Of a stretch of DNA of 64,000 bases, positions 49,241 through 59,165 are shown piece after piece (position 1 is the first letter of the stretch; each line of letters starts with the position of its first letter). The notes below the pieces were generated by a model. It did not search any database. It worked only from the letters and a program-made list of their open reading frames with translations, and was not told the DNA's origin. This DNA comes from Sphingomonas leidyi. Its GTDB lineage: Bacteria; Pseudomonadota; Alphaproteobacteria; Sphingomonadales; Sphingomonadaceae. The position numbers and the translations under genes are program-made. The stretch lies in assembly GCF_011761945.1 (NCBI RefSeq), contig NZ_JAASQV010000001.1:1364001-1428000 (forward strand), given 5' to 3'.

Positions 49241-50962
49241 ATGACCCAGCGATTCGACAAGTCCAAGCTCCCCAGCCGCTATGTTTCCGTCGGCGTGGAG
49301 AGTGCCCCGCACCGCAGCTACTATTACGCCATGGGCCTCACCGAGGAGGAGATCGCCCGGCCGTTCGTCGGCATCGCCTCGGCGGGCAATGACAGCGCGC
49401 CGTGCAACACCACGCTCGATCAGCAGGCGGACTGGTGCCGCCAGGGTGTGAACGCGGGCGGCGGCATGCCCCGTCGCTTCAACACCATCACCGTGACCGA
49501 CGGCATCGCCATGGGGCACCAGGGGATGAAGTCCTCGCTGGTGAGCCGCGAAGTCATCGCCGACTCGGTCGAGCTGTCGGTCCGCGGCCATTGCTACGAC
49601 GCGCTCGTCACCTTCGCGGGGTGCGACAAGTCGCTTCCCGGCATGATGATGGCGATGCTCCGCCTCAACGTGCCGTCGATCTTCGTCTATGGCGGCTCGA
49701 TCCTGCCGGGCCGCTGGCATGACCGCGACCTGACGGTGATCGACGTGTTCGAAGTCGTCGGCCGCTATGCCGCCGGCAAATGCCCGCTCTCGGAAGTCAC
49801 CGAGATCGAGAAGGCGGCCTGTCCGGGGCATGGCGCCTGTGGCGGCCAATATACCGCCAACACCATGGCCTGCGTTGCCGAGGCGATCGGCTTGTCCTTG
49901 CCAAACAGCAATATGGCTCCGGCTCCTTACAAATCGCGTGAGGAGATCGCGGTCGCGGCGGGCCGCCAGGTGATGGAGCTGATCGCCCGCAACATCCGCC
50001 CGCGCGACATCTGCACGCGGGAGGCGTTCGAGAACGCCGCCCGCATCGTCGCCGCGACGGGCGGGTCCACCAACGGCGCGCTGCACTTGCCGGCGATGGC
50101 CAATGAGGCGGGCATCGCGTTCGACCTGTTCGACGTTGCCGAGATCTTCAAGACCACGCCCTATGTCGCCGACCTGAAGCCCGGCGGCCGCTATGTCGCC
50201 CGCGACATGCACGAGGCGGGTGGCATCTACATGCTGATGAAGACGCTGGCGGCGGAGGGCTTCCTCCACCTCGACTGCCTGACGGTGACGGGGAAGACGC
50301 TGGGCGAGAATATCGACGAGGTCACCTGGAACCCCGACCAGAAGGTCATCTACGACGCCAGGACGCCGATCACGCCCACCGGCGGCGTGGTCGGGCTGCG
50401 CGGCTCGCTGGCGCCGGAGGGCGCGATCGTGAAGGTCGCGGGGATGAAGCGGCTCCAGTTCACCGGCACGGCCAAAGTGTTCGAGCGCGAGGAGGATGCC
50501 TTTGCCGCGGTCGAGGCCAATGCGATCGAGGAGGGGACGGTCGTCGTCATCCGCTATGAAGGGCCCAAGGGCGGTCCCGGCATGCGCGAGATGCTGTCGA
50601 CCACCGCGGCCCTCTATGGCCAGGGGCTGGGCGAGAAGGTGGCGCTGATCACCGACGGCCGTTTCTCGGGCGGCACGCGCGGTTTCTGCATCGGCCATGT
50701 CGGGCCCGAGGCGGCCGATGGCGGCCCGATCGCCCTGGTCGAGGATGGCGACGAGATCAGCATCGATGCCGAGGCCGGCACCGTGGACCTCAACGTGCCC
50801 GAGGACGTGCTCGCCGAACGCCGCGCCAGATGGCGGCCGCGCGCGAACGATTACCAGTCCGGCGCGCTCTGGCGCTTTTCCCGGAATGTCGGCCCTGCCT
50901 ATAAGGGAGCGGTAACGCACCCGGGAGCCAGCGCCGAAACCCATGTCTTCGCGGATATCTAG
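49241..50962 (+). CDS. ilvD: Dihydroxy-acid dehydratase
   Basis: The 573-residue iron-sulfur enzyme dehydrates 2,3-dihydroxy acids to 2-oxo acids in isoleucine, valine and leucine synthesis. Cluster cysteines lie in [21 protein letters not shown] and [15 protein letters not shown]. The C-terminus has [24 protein letters not shown] 49241 was chosen. A sugar-acid dehydratase of the same family is a minor alternative. Confidence 0.93.
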   Translation: MTQRFDKSKLPSRYVSVGVESAPHRSYYYAMGLTEEEIARPFVGIASAGNDSAPCNTTLDQQADWCRQGVNAGGGMPRRFNTITVTDGIAMGHQGMKSSLVSREVIADSVELSVRGHCYDALVTFAGCDKSLPGMMMAMLRLNVPSIFVYGGSILPGRWHDRDLTVIDVFEVVGRYAAGKCPLSEVTEIEKAACPGHGACGGQYTANTMACVAEAIGLSLPNSNMAPAPYKSREEIAVAAGRQVMELIARNIRPRDICTREAFENAARIVAATGGSTNGALHLPAMANEAGIAFDLFDVAEIFKTTPYVADLKPGGRYVARDMHEAGGIYMLMKTLAAEGFLHLDCLTVTGKTLGENIDEVTWNPDQKVIYDARTPITPTGGVVGLRGSLAPEGAIVKVAGMKRLQFTGTAKVFEREEDAFAAVEANAIEEGTVVVIRYEGPKGGPGMREMLSTTAALYGQGLGEKVALITDGRFSGGTRGFCIGHVGPEAADGGPIALVEDGDEISIDAEAGTVDLNVPEDVLAERRARWRPRANDYQSGALWRFSRNVGPAYKGAVTHPGASAETHVFADI

Positions 50963-51398
50963 ACCAGGTCCTTCTCTCTCCCCCGGGGCCGGGGGCGGCG
51001 CGCAACGGGCATTTCCGCTGGCTGCGCTCGTCCTCCTCGCCGCCTGCGACACCCAGGTCCGCGACAAGGCGGCGGAGGCCCGCAACCAGGTCCAGGCGGA
51101 GAAGCGGGAGAAGGCGGAGGGCCGCATCGAATGCGCGCCGCCCGGTGCCGAGGCCTTTTCCTTCGCCTGCACGATCGATCGGGTCCAGTCGCAGGACGGG
51201 CTGTTCCTTACCCTGCGCCATCCCGATGGCGGGTTCCGCCGCCTGCTCGTCACTACCGACGGGCGCGGGGTGGTCGCCGCCGATGGTGCCGAGAAGGCCG
51301 TGGTGACGCCGCTTGCCCCGGACCTGATCGAAGTCGCGATCGGCGGCGCGCGCTATCGCTTGCCCGCTACGGTGCGCGGGGCGAGGGCAGGGCAATGA
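50943..51398 (+). CDS. Putative lipoprotein of unknown function
   Basis: The 151-residue protein has a lipobox LLAAC with the cysteine near residue 35, so it should be lipid-anchored in the envelope. After it come charged helix-like residues ([22 protein letters not shown]) in outline and a beta-rich part with two cysteines (IECAPPG, FACTID). The start ATG 50943 lies inside ilvD by 20 bases; no later standard start precedes the signal, and the N-terminal residues are encoded by a GC-repeat-like stretch, so the true N-terminus is uncertain. The stop overlaps the next gene (ATGA). Confidence 0.65.
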   Translation: MSSRISRPGPSLSPGAGGGAQRAFPLAALVLLAACDTQVRDKAAEARNQVQAEKREKAEGRIECAPPGAEAFSFACTIDRVQSQDGLFLTLRHPDGGFRRLLVTTDGRGVVAADGAEKAVVTPLAPDLIEVAIGGARYRLPATVRGARAGQ

Positions 51399-52789
51399 TC
51401 CCGCCCGGCGCGCCGATCGTCACCGCTGCCCGGATGCGCGCCGCCGAGGAGGCGCTGTTCCGGCGCGAACCCCAGCTGGACGTGATGGAGCGTGCCGGCG
51501 CCGCCGTGACGGGCGCTGTGGCGCGCTTCGCCCGGAGCAGCCCGATCCTCGTCCTGGCCGGGCCCGGCAACAATGGCGGCGATGCCTATGCCGCCGCGCG
51601 CCTGCTGAAGGCAGCCGGCCATGACGTCGCGGTCGCCGCCTGTGGCGAGCCCGGCACGCCTGCTGCGCGGGCGATGCTGGAGCGCTGGGGCGGGGACGTG
51701 GGCGCGCTCTACCAGGCCCGGCCGCGCCCGGTGCTGGTCGACGGGTTGTTCGGCACCGGCCTCACCCGCCCGCTCGAGCGCGGCATCGCGCCGGTCCTGG
51801 CCGAGCTGGTCGCCGCCGCCCGTTTCTCCCTCGCGATCGACTTGCCCTCGGGCCTGGCCACCGACAGCGGCGCCGATCTGGGCGCGCCACGCGGGATCGG
51901 CGCGACGCTGGCGCTGGGGGCGCTCAAGCCCGCGCATCTCCTCGATGCCGGGCTGGAACGCTGCGGACAGGTCCTGCTCGCCGATATCGGCATCCCGGTG
52001 GAGAGCGACTGGCGCACCGTTGCCCGGCCGAAGCTGACGGCTCCGGGGCCGCGTGCCCATAAGTACAGCCGCGGCCTGGTCGTAGTGGTCGAGGGCGACA
52101 TGCCCGGCGCCGCCCGGCTCGCCGCCCATGCCGCCATGGCGGGCGGCGCCGGCTACACGATCCTCGCCTGCCGCGACGAGGGCAGCGGCGGTCCCGACGC
52201 GCTGGTGCGCCACAGGATCGCGAATGGCGACGATCTGGCCGATTTCCTCACCGAGAAGCGTATCGGGGGAATCCTGATCGGCCCCGGACTGGGCCGCGAT
52301 CGCCGCGCCGAAGGGCTGCTAAAGGCCGCGCTGAACGCCGATCTTCCCTTGATCCTCGATGGCGACGCGCTGACCTTGCTGGGAAAATCCGCTGCCGCCT
52401 GGCTGCAGCGCCGCACCGCCGCGACCTGGCTCACGCCCCATGCGGGCGAGTTCGGCCGGATGTTCGAAGGTAATGGCGACAAGATCGTGCAAACTATTGC
52501 AGCAGCGTCAGAATCTCGAACGACCATAATCCACAAGGGCGCCGATACGGTGATCGCCACGCCCCGTGGCGAGGCCCGCGTGCTCGCCCGGGCTTCGTCC
52601 TGGCTCTCCACCGCAGGCACCGGCGACGTGCTTGCCGGCACGCTTGCCGCGCAAGTTGCTGCGGGCAATAAGGATGCTGCCGAAACAGCGGTTTGGCTCC
52701 ATGCTCGTGCGGCGGCTCTTGCGGGGCCGGCTTTCATCGCCGATGCGCTGCCGATGCATCTTTCCCAGGCGATCTCCGAATGTCTCTGA
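51395..52789 (+). CDS. Bifunctional NAD(P)HX epimerase/dehydratase
   Basis: The 464-residue protein repairs hydrated NADH and NADPH. The N-terminal YjeF_N epimerase domain (about 1-210) shows LVLAGPGNNGGDAYAAARLL and DGLFGTGLTRPL. The C-terminal ribokinase-like dehydratase (about 230-464) shows HKYSRGLVVVVEGD, GGILIGPGLGRD, TPHAGEFGRMF and SSWLSTAGTGDVLAGTLAA. It is the NnrE-NnrD fusion. It overlaps the lipoprotein and RNA methyltransferase genes, so they form one transcript. Confidence 0.93.
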   Translation: MIPPGAPIVTAARMRAAEEALFRREPQLDVMERAGAAVTGAVARFARSSPILVLAGPGNNGGDAYAAARLLKAAGHDVAVAACGEPGTPAARAMLERWGGDVGALYQARPRPVLVDGLFGTGLTRPLERGIAPVLAELVAAARFSLAIDLPSGLATDSGADLGAPRGIGATLALGALKPAHLLDAGLERCGQVLLADIGIPVESDWRTVARPKLTAPGPRAHKYSRGLVVVVEGDMPGAARLAAHAAMAGGAGYTILACRDEGSGGPDALVRHRIANGDDLADFLTEKRIGGILIGPGLGRDRRAEGLLKAALNADLPLILDGDALTLLGKSAAAWLQRRTAATWLTPHAGEFGRMFEGNGDKIVQTIAAASESRTTIIHKGADTVIATPRGEARVLARASSWLSTAGTGDVLAGTLAAQVAAGNKDAAETAVWLHARAAALAGPAFIADALPMHLSQAISECL

Positions 52790-53976
52790 GCGAAGTCCTC
52801 CGCGTCGCGGGGCGCGGCGAGGGCGTCACCGCCGATGGCCGTTACGTGCCCCTTGCCGCGCCCGGCGACCGGATCGGCGCCGATGGCGCTATCCTCCCCG
52901 GTCCGCACCATCGCGAGCCGCCCTGCCGCCATTTCCCGGAATGCGGCGGCTGCCAGCTCCAGCATCTCGACGATGCGGCGTGGAGCGGTTTCATCGTCGA
53001 CCGGATCGCCGGCGCGCTCGCCCAGCACAAGCTCGAGACCGAGATCCGCACGCCCCAGCTGTCGCCGCCGCGCACTCGCCGCCGCGCCACGCTCCATGCC
53101 GAGCGCCGCGGCCGCCAGGTCCATATCGGCTTCACCGCGCAGGGCAGCCACGCGCTGATCGACCTGCAGGAATGCCATGTCCTCGCCCCCGAACTGTTCG
53201 CGCTGCTTGCGCCGCTCCGGGGCCTGCTCGCCGCGATGCTGCCGGCATCGCGGCGGATCAACATCCATCTCGCCAGGGCCGACCAGGGCGTGGACCTGCT
53301 GCTCGACGGGCTGGAGGCCGAGGGGCTGGCCGCCGCCGAGGCGATCACTGCCTTCGCCCAGCGCCACCAGCTCGCCCGCTTCGCGATGGACGAGGGGCTG
53401 GGCCCCACCGCGCGCTGGGAGCCGGACCCCGTCACCATCACGCTCGGCGGCGTCGCCGTGCCATTCCCGCCGGCCAATTTCCTCCAGGCGACGGCCGAGG
53501 GCGAGACGGCGCTGGTCTCCGCGGCCCGCGAGATCGTCGGCAATGCCGGCACTGTCGCGGATCTGTTCGCCGGGCTTGGCACCTTCACCTTCGCCTTTCC
53601 CGAGGCCAAGGTCTATGCGGCCGAAGCGGCGCGCGACTCGATCCTGTCGCTCAAGGCCGCGGCGGCGCAGGCCCGCCGGCTGGTCTTCGCCGACCATCGC
53701 GACCTGTTCCGCCGCCCGGTGACCGGCGCCGATCTCGACAAGTTCGAAGCCCTGGTCCTCGATCCTCCGCGCGCCGGCGCACGGGAGCAGGTGGCCGAGA
53801 TTGCCAAGGCGCGAACCCCTCTTATCGCCTATGTTTCCTGTAATCCCAGTACGTTCGCGCGTGATGCGCAGATATTATGCGAGAGTGGGTACGCTCTGGA
53901 CTGGATTCAGCCGGTCGGCCAGTTCCGTTGGTCGACCCATGTCGAGCTGGCAGCGCGGTTCAGCCGGCAGGGGTAA
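52780..53976 (+). CDS. RNA (uracil-5-)-methyltransferase family (TrmA/RlmD-like)
   Basis: The 398-residue SAM-dependent enzyme resembles the RlmD/RumA m5U methyltransferases of 23S rRNA. Iron-sulfur ligands lie in CRHFPECGGCQLQHL with a further cysteine in LQECHVL. The SAM site is DLFAGLGTFTFAF, the catalytic region DPPRAG and YVSCNPSTFARD (nucleophile Cys). Whether it targets rRNA or tRNA cannot be told. The TRAM domain typical of RlmD appears shortened. ATG 52780 lies inside the preceding gene by 10 bases. Confidence 0.88.
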   Translation: MSLSEVLRVAGRGEGVTADGRYVPLAAPGDRIGADGAILPGPHHREPPCRHFPECGGCQLQHLDDAAWSGFIVDRIAGALAQHKLETEIRTPQLSPPRTRRRATLHAERRGRQVHIGFTAQGSHALIDLQECHVLAPELFALLAPLRGLLAAMLPASRRINIHLARADQGVDLLLDGLEAEGLAAAEAITAFAQRHQLARFAMDEGLGPTARWEPDPVTITLGGVAVPFPPANFLQATAEGETALVSAAREIVGNAGTVADLFAGLGTFTFAFPEAKVYAAEAARDSILSLKAAAAQARRLVFADHRDLFRRPVTGADLDKFEALVLDPPRAGAREQVAEIAKARTPLIAYVSCNPSTFARDAQILCESGYALDWIQPVGQFRWSTHVELAARFSRQG

Positions 53977-53999
53977 TCCGCCCATGCGCGGGAGGGACT

Positions 54000-54740
54000 T
54001 CAGGGATAGTCGGCCCTGAGGAAGAACAGCCCGTCCGACGGTGCGTTGAGGCCCAGCGCCGCGCGGTCGCGGGCTTCCAGCGCCGCGCGCATGTCGTCGG
54101 GGCTCCAGCGCCCCTGGCCGACCAGCACCAGGCACCCCACCATCGAGCGCACCTGATGGTGGAGGAAGGAGCGGGCCGAGGCGAACACGCTGATCCGCTC
54201 GCCATCCTGCACCACGTCGAGTCGGTCGAGCGTGCGCAAGGGGCTGTCGGCCTGGCAATGGACCGAGCGGAAGGTAGTGAAGTCGTGTCGACCCACCAGC
54301 CGGGCCGCGCCCTGTGCCATCAGCCCCGCATCGAGCGGCGGGATCACCCGCCAGGCAAGGCCCTTCTCCCAGGTGAGCGGCGCCCGCCTTGTCGAGATTC
54401 TATACTCATAATGGCGTGCAACGCACGAGAAACGCGCGTGCCAGTCATCCGCGACTTCGGCGCAATCGAGAATCGCCACCGGATTGGGCCGCACGCGGGC
54501 ATTGAGCGCTTCCATCAGCCGGAAGGCCGCAATCGGCTTGTCGATATCGATGTGCGCCCGCATGGCGAGCGCATGGACGCCCGCATCGGTGCGCCCCGCC
54601 GCCTGCACCGAGGCGCGCTCGCCGGTGACGGCAAAGGCGGCCTCCTCGATCGCCTGTTGCACGCTCGGACCATGGTCCTGTCGCTGCCAGCCCATGAAGG
54701 GCCGCCCGTCGAACTCCACCGTAAGCGCGAACCGCGTCAA
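54000..54740 (-). CDS. truA: tRNA pseudouridine synthase A
   Basis: The 246-residue enzyme makes pseudouridine at tRNA positions 38-40. The catalytic aspartate lies in [15 protein letters not shown], with [12 protein letters not shown] at the start and [14 protein letters not shown] later. The start is TTG 54740, overlapping the fmt stop (TTGA), chosen from the conserved [11 protein letters not shown] start; the open frame runs far upstream in fmt but is not coding there. Confidence 0.94.
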   Translation of the reverse strand: MTRFALTVEFDGRPFMGWQRQDHGPSVQQAIEEAAFAVTGERASVQAAGRTDAGVHALAMRAHIDIDKPIAAFRLMEALNARVRPNPVAILDCAEVADDWHARFSCVARHYEYRISTRRAPLTWEKGLAWRVIPPLDAGLMAQGAARLVGRHDFTTFRSVHCQADSPLRTLDRLDVVQDGERISVFASARSFLHHQVRSMVGCLVLVGQGRWSPDDMRAALEARDRAALGLNAPSDGLFFLRADYP

Positions 54741-55675
54741 AGCCGGGTACCCGGAGGAACGGGAAAGCCGCGCAGCAGCTCGGTTACCGTCATGACGCCA
54801 CGGCCCGCGCGTTGCACGGTATCCGGCCGGATGGCGCCGTCTCCGCAGCCGATCGCGAGTTGGGCGTCCAGGACGAGGCCCGGCGTAGTGCGGTAGTGGA
54901 TATCGCCAGGATTTTCGGAGCTGCTCTGGATATGGGCAGTCAGCACCTTGATGCGTTCGCCGGCATGTTCGAACCATGCCCCCGGTGCGGGGTTGAACGC
55001 CCGGACATGGCGATCGACCTGCCGGGCGCCGACGCTCCAATCGATCCGCGCTTCGGATTTGTCGACCTTGGCGGCATAGGTCACGCCTTCCGCCGCCTGG
55101 GGTTGCGGTGGATAGCGCGCGATGTCGTCGAGCACCCGCACCATCAGCTTGGCGCCCAGCAGCGAAAGCCGGTGAGAGATCGTGCCGCTGCTATCCTGGG
55201 CGCCGATGGGAATCCGCTCCTCCAGCCGTACCGGACCGGTATCGAGCCCCGCTTCCATCTGCATGATGCCGACGCCGGTCTCGTCATCCCCGGCCAGGAT
55301 CGCCCGCTGGATCGGCGCGGCGCCACGCCATCTCGGCAGCAGCGAGCCATGGATGTTGAGGCAGCCATGCCTTGGCGCATCGAGCAGTGCCTGAGGCAGG
55401 ATCAGGCCATAGGCGGCGACCACCGCCACATCCGCCTCCAGCGCGGCGAAGGCCGCGATCGCCTCCGGTTCCTTCCGGAAGGAGAGCGGCGTGCGCACGT
55501 CGATCCCCAGTTCCTCGGCCCGGGCATGCACCGGCGAAGGCGTCAGCGCCTTGCCCCGCCGCCCGCCGGCGCGCGGCGGCTGGCTGTAGGCCGCCACGAC
55601 GTCGTGCCCGGCCTCGACCAGCGCATCGAGCGCCGGCACCGCGAAATCCGGGGTTCCCATGAATATCACTCGCAT
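54737..55675 (-). CDS. fmt: Methionyl-tRNA formyltransferase
   Basis: The 312-residue enzyme formylates initiator Met-tRNA using 10-formyltetrahydrofolate. It begins [19 protein letters not shown] and has the core [22 protein letters not shown] and the D-E-type site [17 protein letters not shown]. The C-terminal OB domain has [12 protein letters not shown]. It precedes truA with a four-base overlap, and the deformylase gene def lies about 800 bases away in the opposite orientation. Confidence 0.96.
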   Translation of the reverse strand: MRVIFMGTPDFAVPALDALVEAGHDVVAAYSQPPRAGGRRGKALTPSPVHARAEELGIDVRTPLSFRKEPEAIAAFAALEADVAVVAAYGLILPQALLDAPRHGCLNIHGSLLPRWRGAAPIQRAILAGDDETGVGIMQMEAGLDTGPVRLEERIPIGAQDSSGTISHRLSLLGAKLMVRVLDDIARYPPQPQAAEGVTYAAKVDKSEARIDWSVGARQVDRHVRAFNPAPGAWFEHAGERIKVLTAHIQSSSENPGDIHYRTTPGLVLDAQLAIGCGDGAIRPDTVQRAGRGVMTVTELLRGFPVPPGTRL

Positions 55676-55705
55676 AGGCGGGTCTCTAGCCGCCCAGCAC
55701 CTTCC

Positions 55706-55730
55706 CGTCATCCCTACCTTGGCGGGGACG
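55706..55730. repeat. Degenerate GTCATCCC-type hairpin
   Basis: CGTCATCCC and GGGGACG can pair around a short spacer, a weaker copy of the element at 49108-49139. It lies in the divergent gap between fmt and recR. Confidence 0.4.
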
Positions 55731-55797
55731 AGGGCGGAAGTGCCGCGGGACAACGGCATGGTTTCCTTTCTGTTCCTGCATGGCTACATCTCCATCC

Positions 55798-56394
55798 ATG
55801 GCATCTCCCGAGATCGAAGCGCTCACCCAGGCCCTGTCGCGACTTCCCGGCCTCGGCCCCCGTTCGGCGCGCCGCGCGGTGCTTCACTTGCTCAAGAAGC
55901 GCGAGACGGCGCTCGATCCGCTGCTCTCGGCGCTGGGCGCGGTGAGCCGCAACCTGGCCACCTGCGGGATCTGCGGCAATGTCGACACGTCGGACCCTTG
56001 CCAGATCTGCGCCGATCCGCGCCGCGACACGCGCGCGCTTTGCGTGGTCGAGGAAGTGGCGGACCTGTGGGCGCTCGATCGCTCGCGGCTGTTCCCGGGT
56101 CGTTTCCATGTGCTTGGCGGGCGCCTCTCGGCCCTGGAGGGAGTCCGGCCCGAGGATCTGCGCATCGACAGGCTGGTCGCCCGGATCGCCGCAGGGGGGA
56201 TCGACGAGGTGGTGCTCGCGATGAACGCCACGCTCGAGGGCCAGACCACCGCCCATTACATCGCCGAACGGATCGAGACCTATCCGGTGCGCGTCACCCA
56301 GCTCGCCCATGGCCTGCCGGTGGGCGGCGAGCTCGACTATCTCGACGAAGGCACGCTGGCCCAGGCGTTGCGAGCGCGACGGCCGGTAGCCTGA
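55798..56394 (+). CDS. recR: Recombination mediator RecR
   Basis: The 198-residue protein, exactly the usual RecR length, helps load RecA at gaps with RecF/RecO. It has the helix-hairpin-helix [14 protein letters not shown], the zinc site [16 protein letters not shown] and the Toprim domain [12 protein letters not shown] and [18 protein letters not shown] 55798 was chosen over ATG 55780 from the family N-terminus. No dnaX or YbaB gene precedes it, which is its common partner elsewhere. Confidence 0.95.
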   Translation: MASPEIEALTQALSRLPGLGPRSARRAVLHLLKKRETALDPLLSALGAVSRNLATCGICGNVDTSDPCQICADPRRDTRALCVVEEVADLWALDRSRLFPGRFHVLGGRLSALEGVRPEDLRIDRLVARIAAGGIDEVVLAMNATLEGQTTAHYIAERIETYPVRVTQLAHGLPVGGELDYLDEGTLAQALRARRPVA

Positions 56395-56452
56395 AATCCG
56401 TTCGCGCGAACCAAATCTTGCGACATGCGCCCCGTCGGCCTAAATTGGGCCA

Positions 56453-56980
56453 ATGGCCATTCTACCCATTGTCGAAGTACCCGATCCGCGCCTGCGCCTC
56501 ATCTCCGAACCCGTTGCGGAGGTGACCGACGAGTTGCGCGACCTGATCGCGGACATGTTCGACACCATGTACGACGCGCCCGGCATCGGCCTTGCCGCCA
56601 TCCAGGTGGGCGTGCCCAGGCGCGTGATCGTCATGGACCTGCAGGAGCGCGAGGACGAGGAAGGCAAGCCGATCCGCGAGCCGCGCGTCTTCATCAACCC
56701 CGAGATTCTCGATCCGGCCGAGGAACAGTCCGTCTATACCGAGGGATGCCTGTCGATCCCCGAGCAGTTCGCCGATGTCGAGCGCCCCGCGCGCTGCCGG
56801 GTGAAGTGGCTGGACGAGAAGGGCGCCGCGCATGACGAGGTGTTCGAGGGCCTGCTCGCCACCTGCATCCAGCACGAGATGGACCATCTTCAGGGCATCG
56901 TCTTCATCGACCATCTGTCGCGCCTGAAGCGCGACATGATCCTCAAGAAGCTTGCCAAGGCACGCAAGGCCGCCGCCTGA
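56453..56980 (+). CDS. def: Peptide deformylase
   Basis: The 175-residue metallo-enzyme removes the formyl group from nascent N-terminal methionine. All three motifs are intact: GIGLAAIQVG, EGCLSIPE (cysteine ligand) and QHEMDHLQG (two histidine ligands and the catalytic glutamate). It complements fmt encoded nearby. Confidence 0.96.
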   Translation: MAILPIVEVPDPRLRLISEPVAEVTDELRDLIADMFDTMYDAPGIGLAAIQVGVPRRVIVMDLQEREDEEGKPIREPRVFINPEILDPAEEQSVYTEGCLSIPEQFADVERPARCRVKWLDEKGAAHDEVFEGLLATCIQHEMDHLQGIVFIDHLSRLKRDMILKKLAKARKAAA

Positions 56981-57038
56981 GGCCGGTCGGGGGCGGCGGT
57001 GCACGCCCTCGAAATTCCCGCTGTCCTATGCGTAGCGT

Positions 57039-57053
57039 TCGGTATATGTTCCG
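57039..57053. promoter_or_regulatory. LexA (SOS) box upstream of rmuC
   Basis: GTTC GGTATAT GTTC matches exactly the alphaproteobacterial LexA box GTTC-N7-GTTC. It lies 59 bases before the rmuC start in a 132-base intergenic region, the place expected for LexA repression of a DNA-recombination gene. Confidence 0.65.
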
Positions 57054-57112
57054 CGCGCGGGCGCTCGCATGCGCGCCTGTCGTGACTTTAGTGACCTTTC
57101 GGGAGGCGAGGC

Positions 57113-58387
57113 TTGGATCTGTTGGCGGTTCTGATTGCAGTTGCCGCGCTCGTGACGGGGCTCGGCCTCGGCATGTTCCTGGGCGGGCGTCCGGCGGCGC
57201 AGATGCGCGCGGAGCGCGATGCCCGCGAGGCGGAGTTCAAGGCTGCCGCCGCCGATCTCGGCCGCGCCCAGATCGAGCTGGCCAGCCTCAAGGCCGAGAC
57301 CAGCGGCATGGAGAGCCGCTTCGCCGAGCTGGCGCACCGCATCCTCGGCGAATCGCAGAAGAGCTTCCTCGAGCGCGCCGATCAGCGCTTCGCCCAGGCG
57401 GGGGAGAGCAACGAAGCGAAGATGAAGGCGCTGCTCGCCCCGGTGCAGGAGACGCTCACGCGCTACCAGCAGGGCCTGAGCGAAGTCGAGAAGGAACGGG
57501 TAGGCAGCTATCAGGCGCTGCGCGAGGCGGTGCAGCAGCTCCATGCCGGCCACACCCAGGTGCGCGACGAGACCGCCAAGCTGGTCAATGCGCTGCGCGC
57601 CAGCCCCAAGGCGCGCGGCCGCTGGGGCGAGCAGAGCCTGCGCAACGTGCTCGAACAGGCCGGCCTGTCGCAGCACGCCGATTTCCAGACCGAGGTTTCG
57701 GTGAACACCGAGGACGGGCGGCTGCGCCCCGACGTGATCGTGCGCCTGCCCGGCGGCAAGAAGCTGATCATCGACGCGAAATGCTCGCTGAACGCGTTTC
57801 TCGACGCCAGCGAGGCGCATGAGGAGGGCAGCCGCGCCGCCCACCTCGCCGCGCATGCCGCCGCGATCCGCCGGCATGCCGAACAGCTCGGCTCGAAAAA
57901 CTATTGGGCGCAGTTCGGCGACGCGGCCGACTATGTGATCCTCTACATTCCCGGCGAGCATTTCCTGACCGCGGCGCTGGAACAGGACGATGCGCTGTGG
58001 GAATGGGCGTTCGAGCGCCGCGTGCTGCTCGCCACGCCCACCAACCTCGTCGCGATCGCCCGCACCGTCGCCAGCGTCTGGCGTCAGGAGAAGCTGGCCG
58101 AGGAAGCCGCCGAGATCGCCCGGCTCGGCAAGGAGCTGCACTCGCGGCTTGCCACCATGGGCGGCCATGTCGCCCGGATGGGCCGCAACCTCGAACAGGC
58201 GACGGGTGCCTATAATGCGATGGTCGGCAGCCTGGAGAGCCAGGTGATGACTCAGGCCAAGCGTTTCGAGGCGCTGGAAGTGTCGAGCGGCACCAAGGAG
58301 ATCGAGCCGCTGCCGATGGTCGAGAGCGCGCCGCGCCCGCTCACCAAGCTGGTGGCGGGCCCGGACGCGGCGGAAGCGGCCGAATAG
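57113..58387 (+). CDS. rmuC: DNA recombination protein RmuC
   Basis: The 424-residue protein has an N-terminal membrane helix (about 3-23), a coiled-coil stretch (about 30-130) and the RmuC nuclease-like domain: KARGRWGEQSLRNVLEQAGL, RPDVIVRLPGGKKLIIDAK with the conserved D and K residues, and LATPTNLVAIARTVASVW. RmuC limits DNA inversions and has a restriction-endonuclease-like fold. The start is TTG 57113 with GGGAGG upstream. A LexA-type box upstream suggests DNA damage induction. Confidence 0.94.
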   Translation: MDLLAVLIAVAALVTGLGLGMFLGGRPAAQMRAERDAREAEFKAAAADLGRAQIELASLKAETSGMESRFAELAHRILGESQKSFLERADQRFAQAGESNEAKMKALLAPVQETLTRYQQGLSEVEKERVGSYQALREAVQQLHAGHTQVRDETAKLVNALRASPKARGRWGEQSLRNVLEQAGLSQHADFQTEVSVNTEDGRLRPDVIVRLPGGKKLIIDAKCSLNAFLDASEAHEEGSRAAHLAAHAAAIRRHAEQLGSKNYWAQFGDAADYVILYIPGEHFLTAALEQDDALWEWAFERRVLLATPTNLVAIARTVASVWRQEKLAEEAAEIARLGKELHSRLATMGGHVARMGRNLEQATGAYNAMVGSLESQVMTQAKRFEALEVSSGTKEIEPLPMVESAPRPLTKLVAGPDAAEAAE

Positions 58388-58400
58388 CCCGGGCGATCGC

Positions 58401-59090
58401 TCAGGGCCGGGTGCGGGCCAGGGTCATGGTGCGGCCGCGGGCGCCGGTGAGCACCAGCTTGCCGGCGCGGTTGCCCGACACGCTCAGGCGCTCGCCGAGC
58501 AGGCCGAGAATGGCCTGTTCCTGCAGGTTCCGGCCGCGATCGATACAGGCCATCTTCGTGCTGGCCACGCCGCCGGTGCTGAGCCGGCCGCGCGCGAAAT
58601 CATAGCTGCCGGTGAAGCGGTTGCAGCTCGCATTGCCCGAGATGCGGCCCTGGTCGAACACGACCGTTGGGCTGGTGCCGCGCAGCACCGGCCGGCCGTT
58701 CAACGCTTCGATCCGCCAGTTGCCGTCGATCACGCTGGCGCTGACCCGCGGCTCGCCGCCGCAGCCCTTGAAGGCGCGGCCGTCCACCGTGACCGTCACC
58801 GTGTCGGGATAGACGCGGTCGCTCATCCCGTCGCTGCACTGGCGGTGGTTGGTGTTCACGTCGATCCGGCGGGTCTGCCAGATCTCGCCGGCAAAGCCGT
58901 GGATCACCCTGGGCGTGGGGACGCTGACCGTGGGCCGGCCCGGCGCCTCGAAGCGCATGGTCCGCGCGCCGATGGTCAGGCTCCAGAAGGGCTCGGTGCC
59001 CGAAGCGCGATACTCGCCCTGGGCCTGGGCGGCGGCGGGCAGGGCGGTCAGCGCGATCAGGCTGGCGGCGGCGATCGTCGAAATGCGCAT
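58401..59090 (-). CDS. Secreted COG3650-like plus META domain protein
   Basis: The 229-residue protein has a signal peptide (about 1-23, ALTALPAAAQA). The N-terminal half resembles COG3650 membrane proteins: YRASGTEPFWSLTIG, CSDGMSDRVYP and AFKGCGGEP. From about residue 125 a META/HslJ domain follows: WRIEALNGRPV, GRISGNASCNRFTGSYDF and STKMACIDRGRNLQEQ. This differs from the META-DUF4377 protein at 6887. The function is unknown; envelope stress is a guess. Confidence 0.85.
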   Translation of the reverse strand: MRISTIAAASLIALTALPAAAQAQGEYRASGTEPFWSLTIGARTMRFEAPGRPTVSVPTPRVIHGFAGEIWQTRRIDVNTNHRQCSDGMSDRVYPDTVTVTVDGRAFKGCGGEPRVSASVIDGNWRIEALNGRPVLRGTSPTVVFDQGRISGNASCNRFTGSYDFARGRLSTGGVASTKMACIDRGRNLQEQAILGLLGERLSVSGNRAGKLVLTGARGRTMTLARTRP

Positions 59091-59165
59091 GGTCTCACTC
59101 CTCTTCGCCGCGGGAAATGCGCGGACCGGGCTGAACGCTCCATGGCCGTAACGATTATCGGAGGT

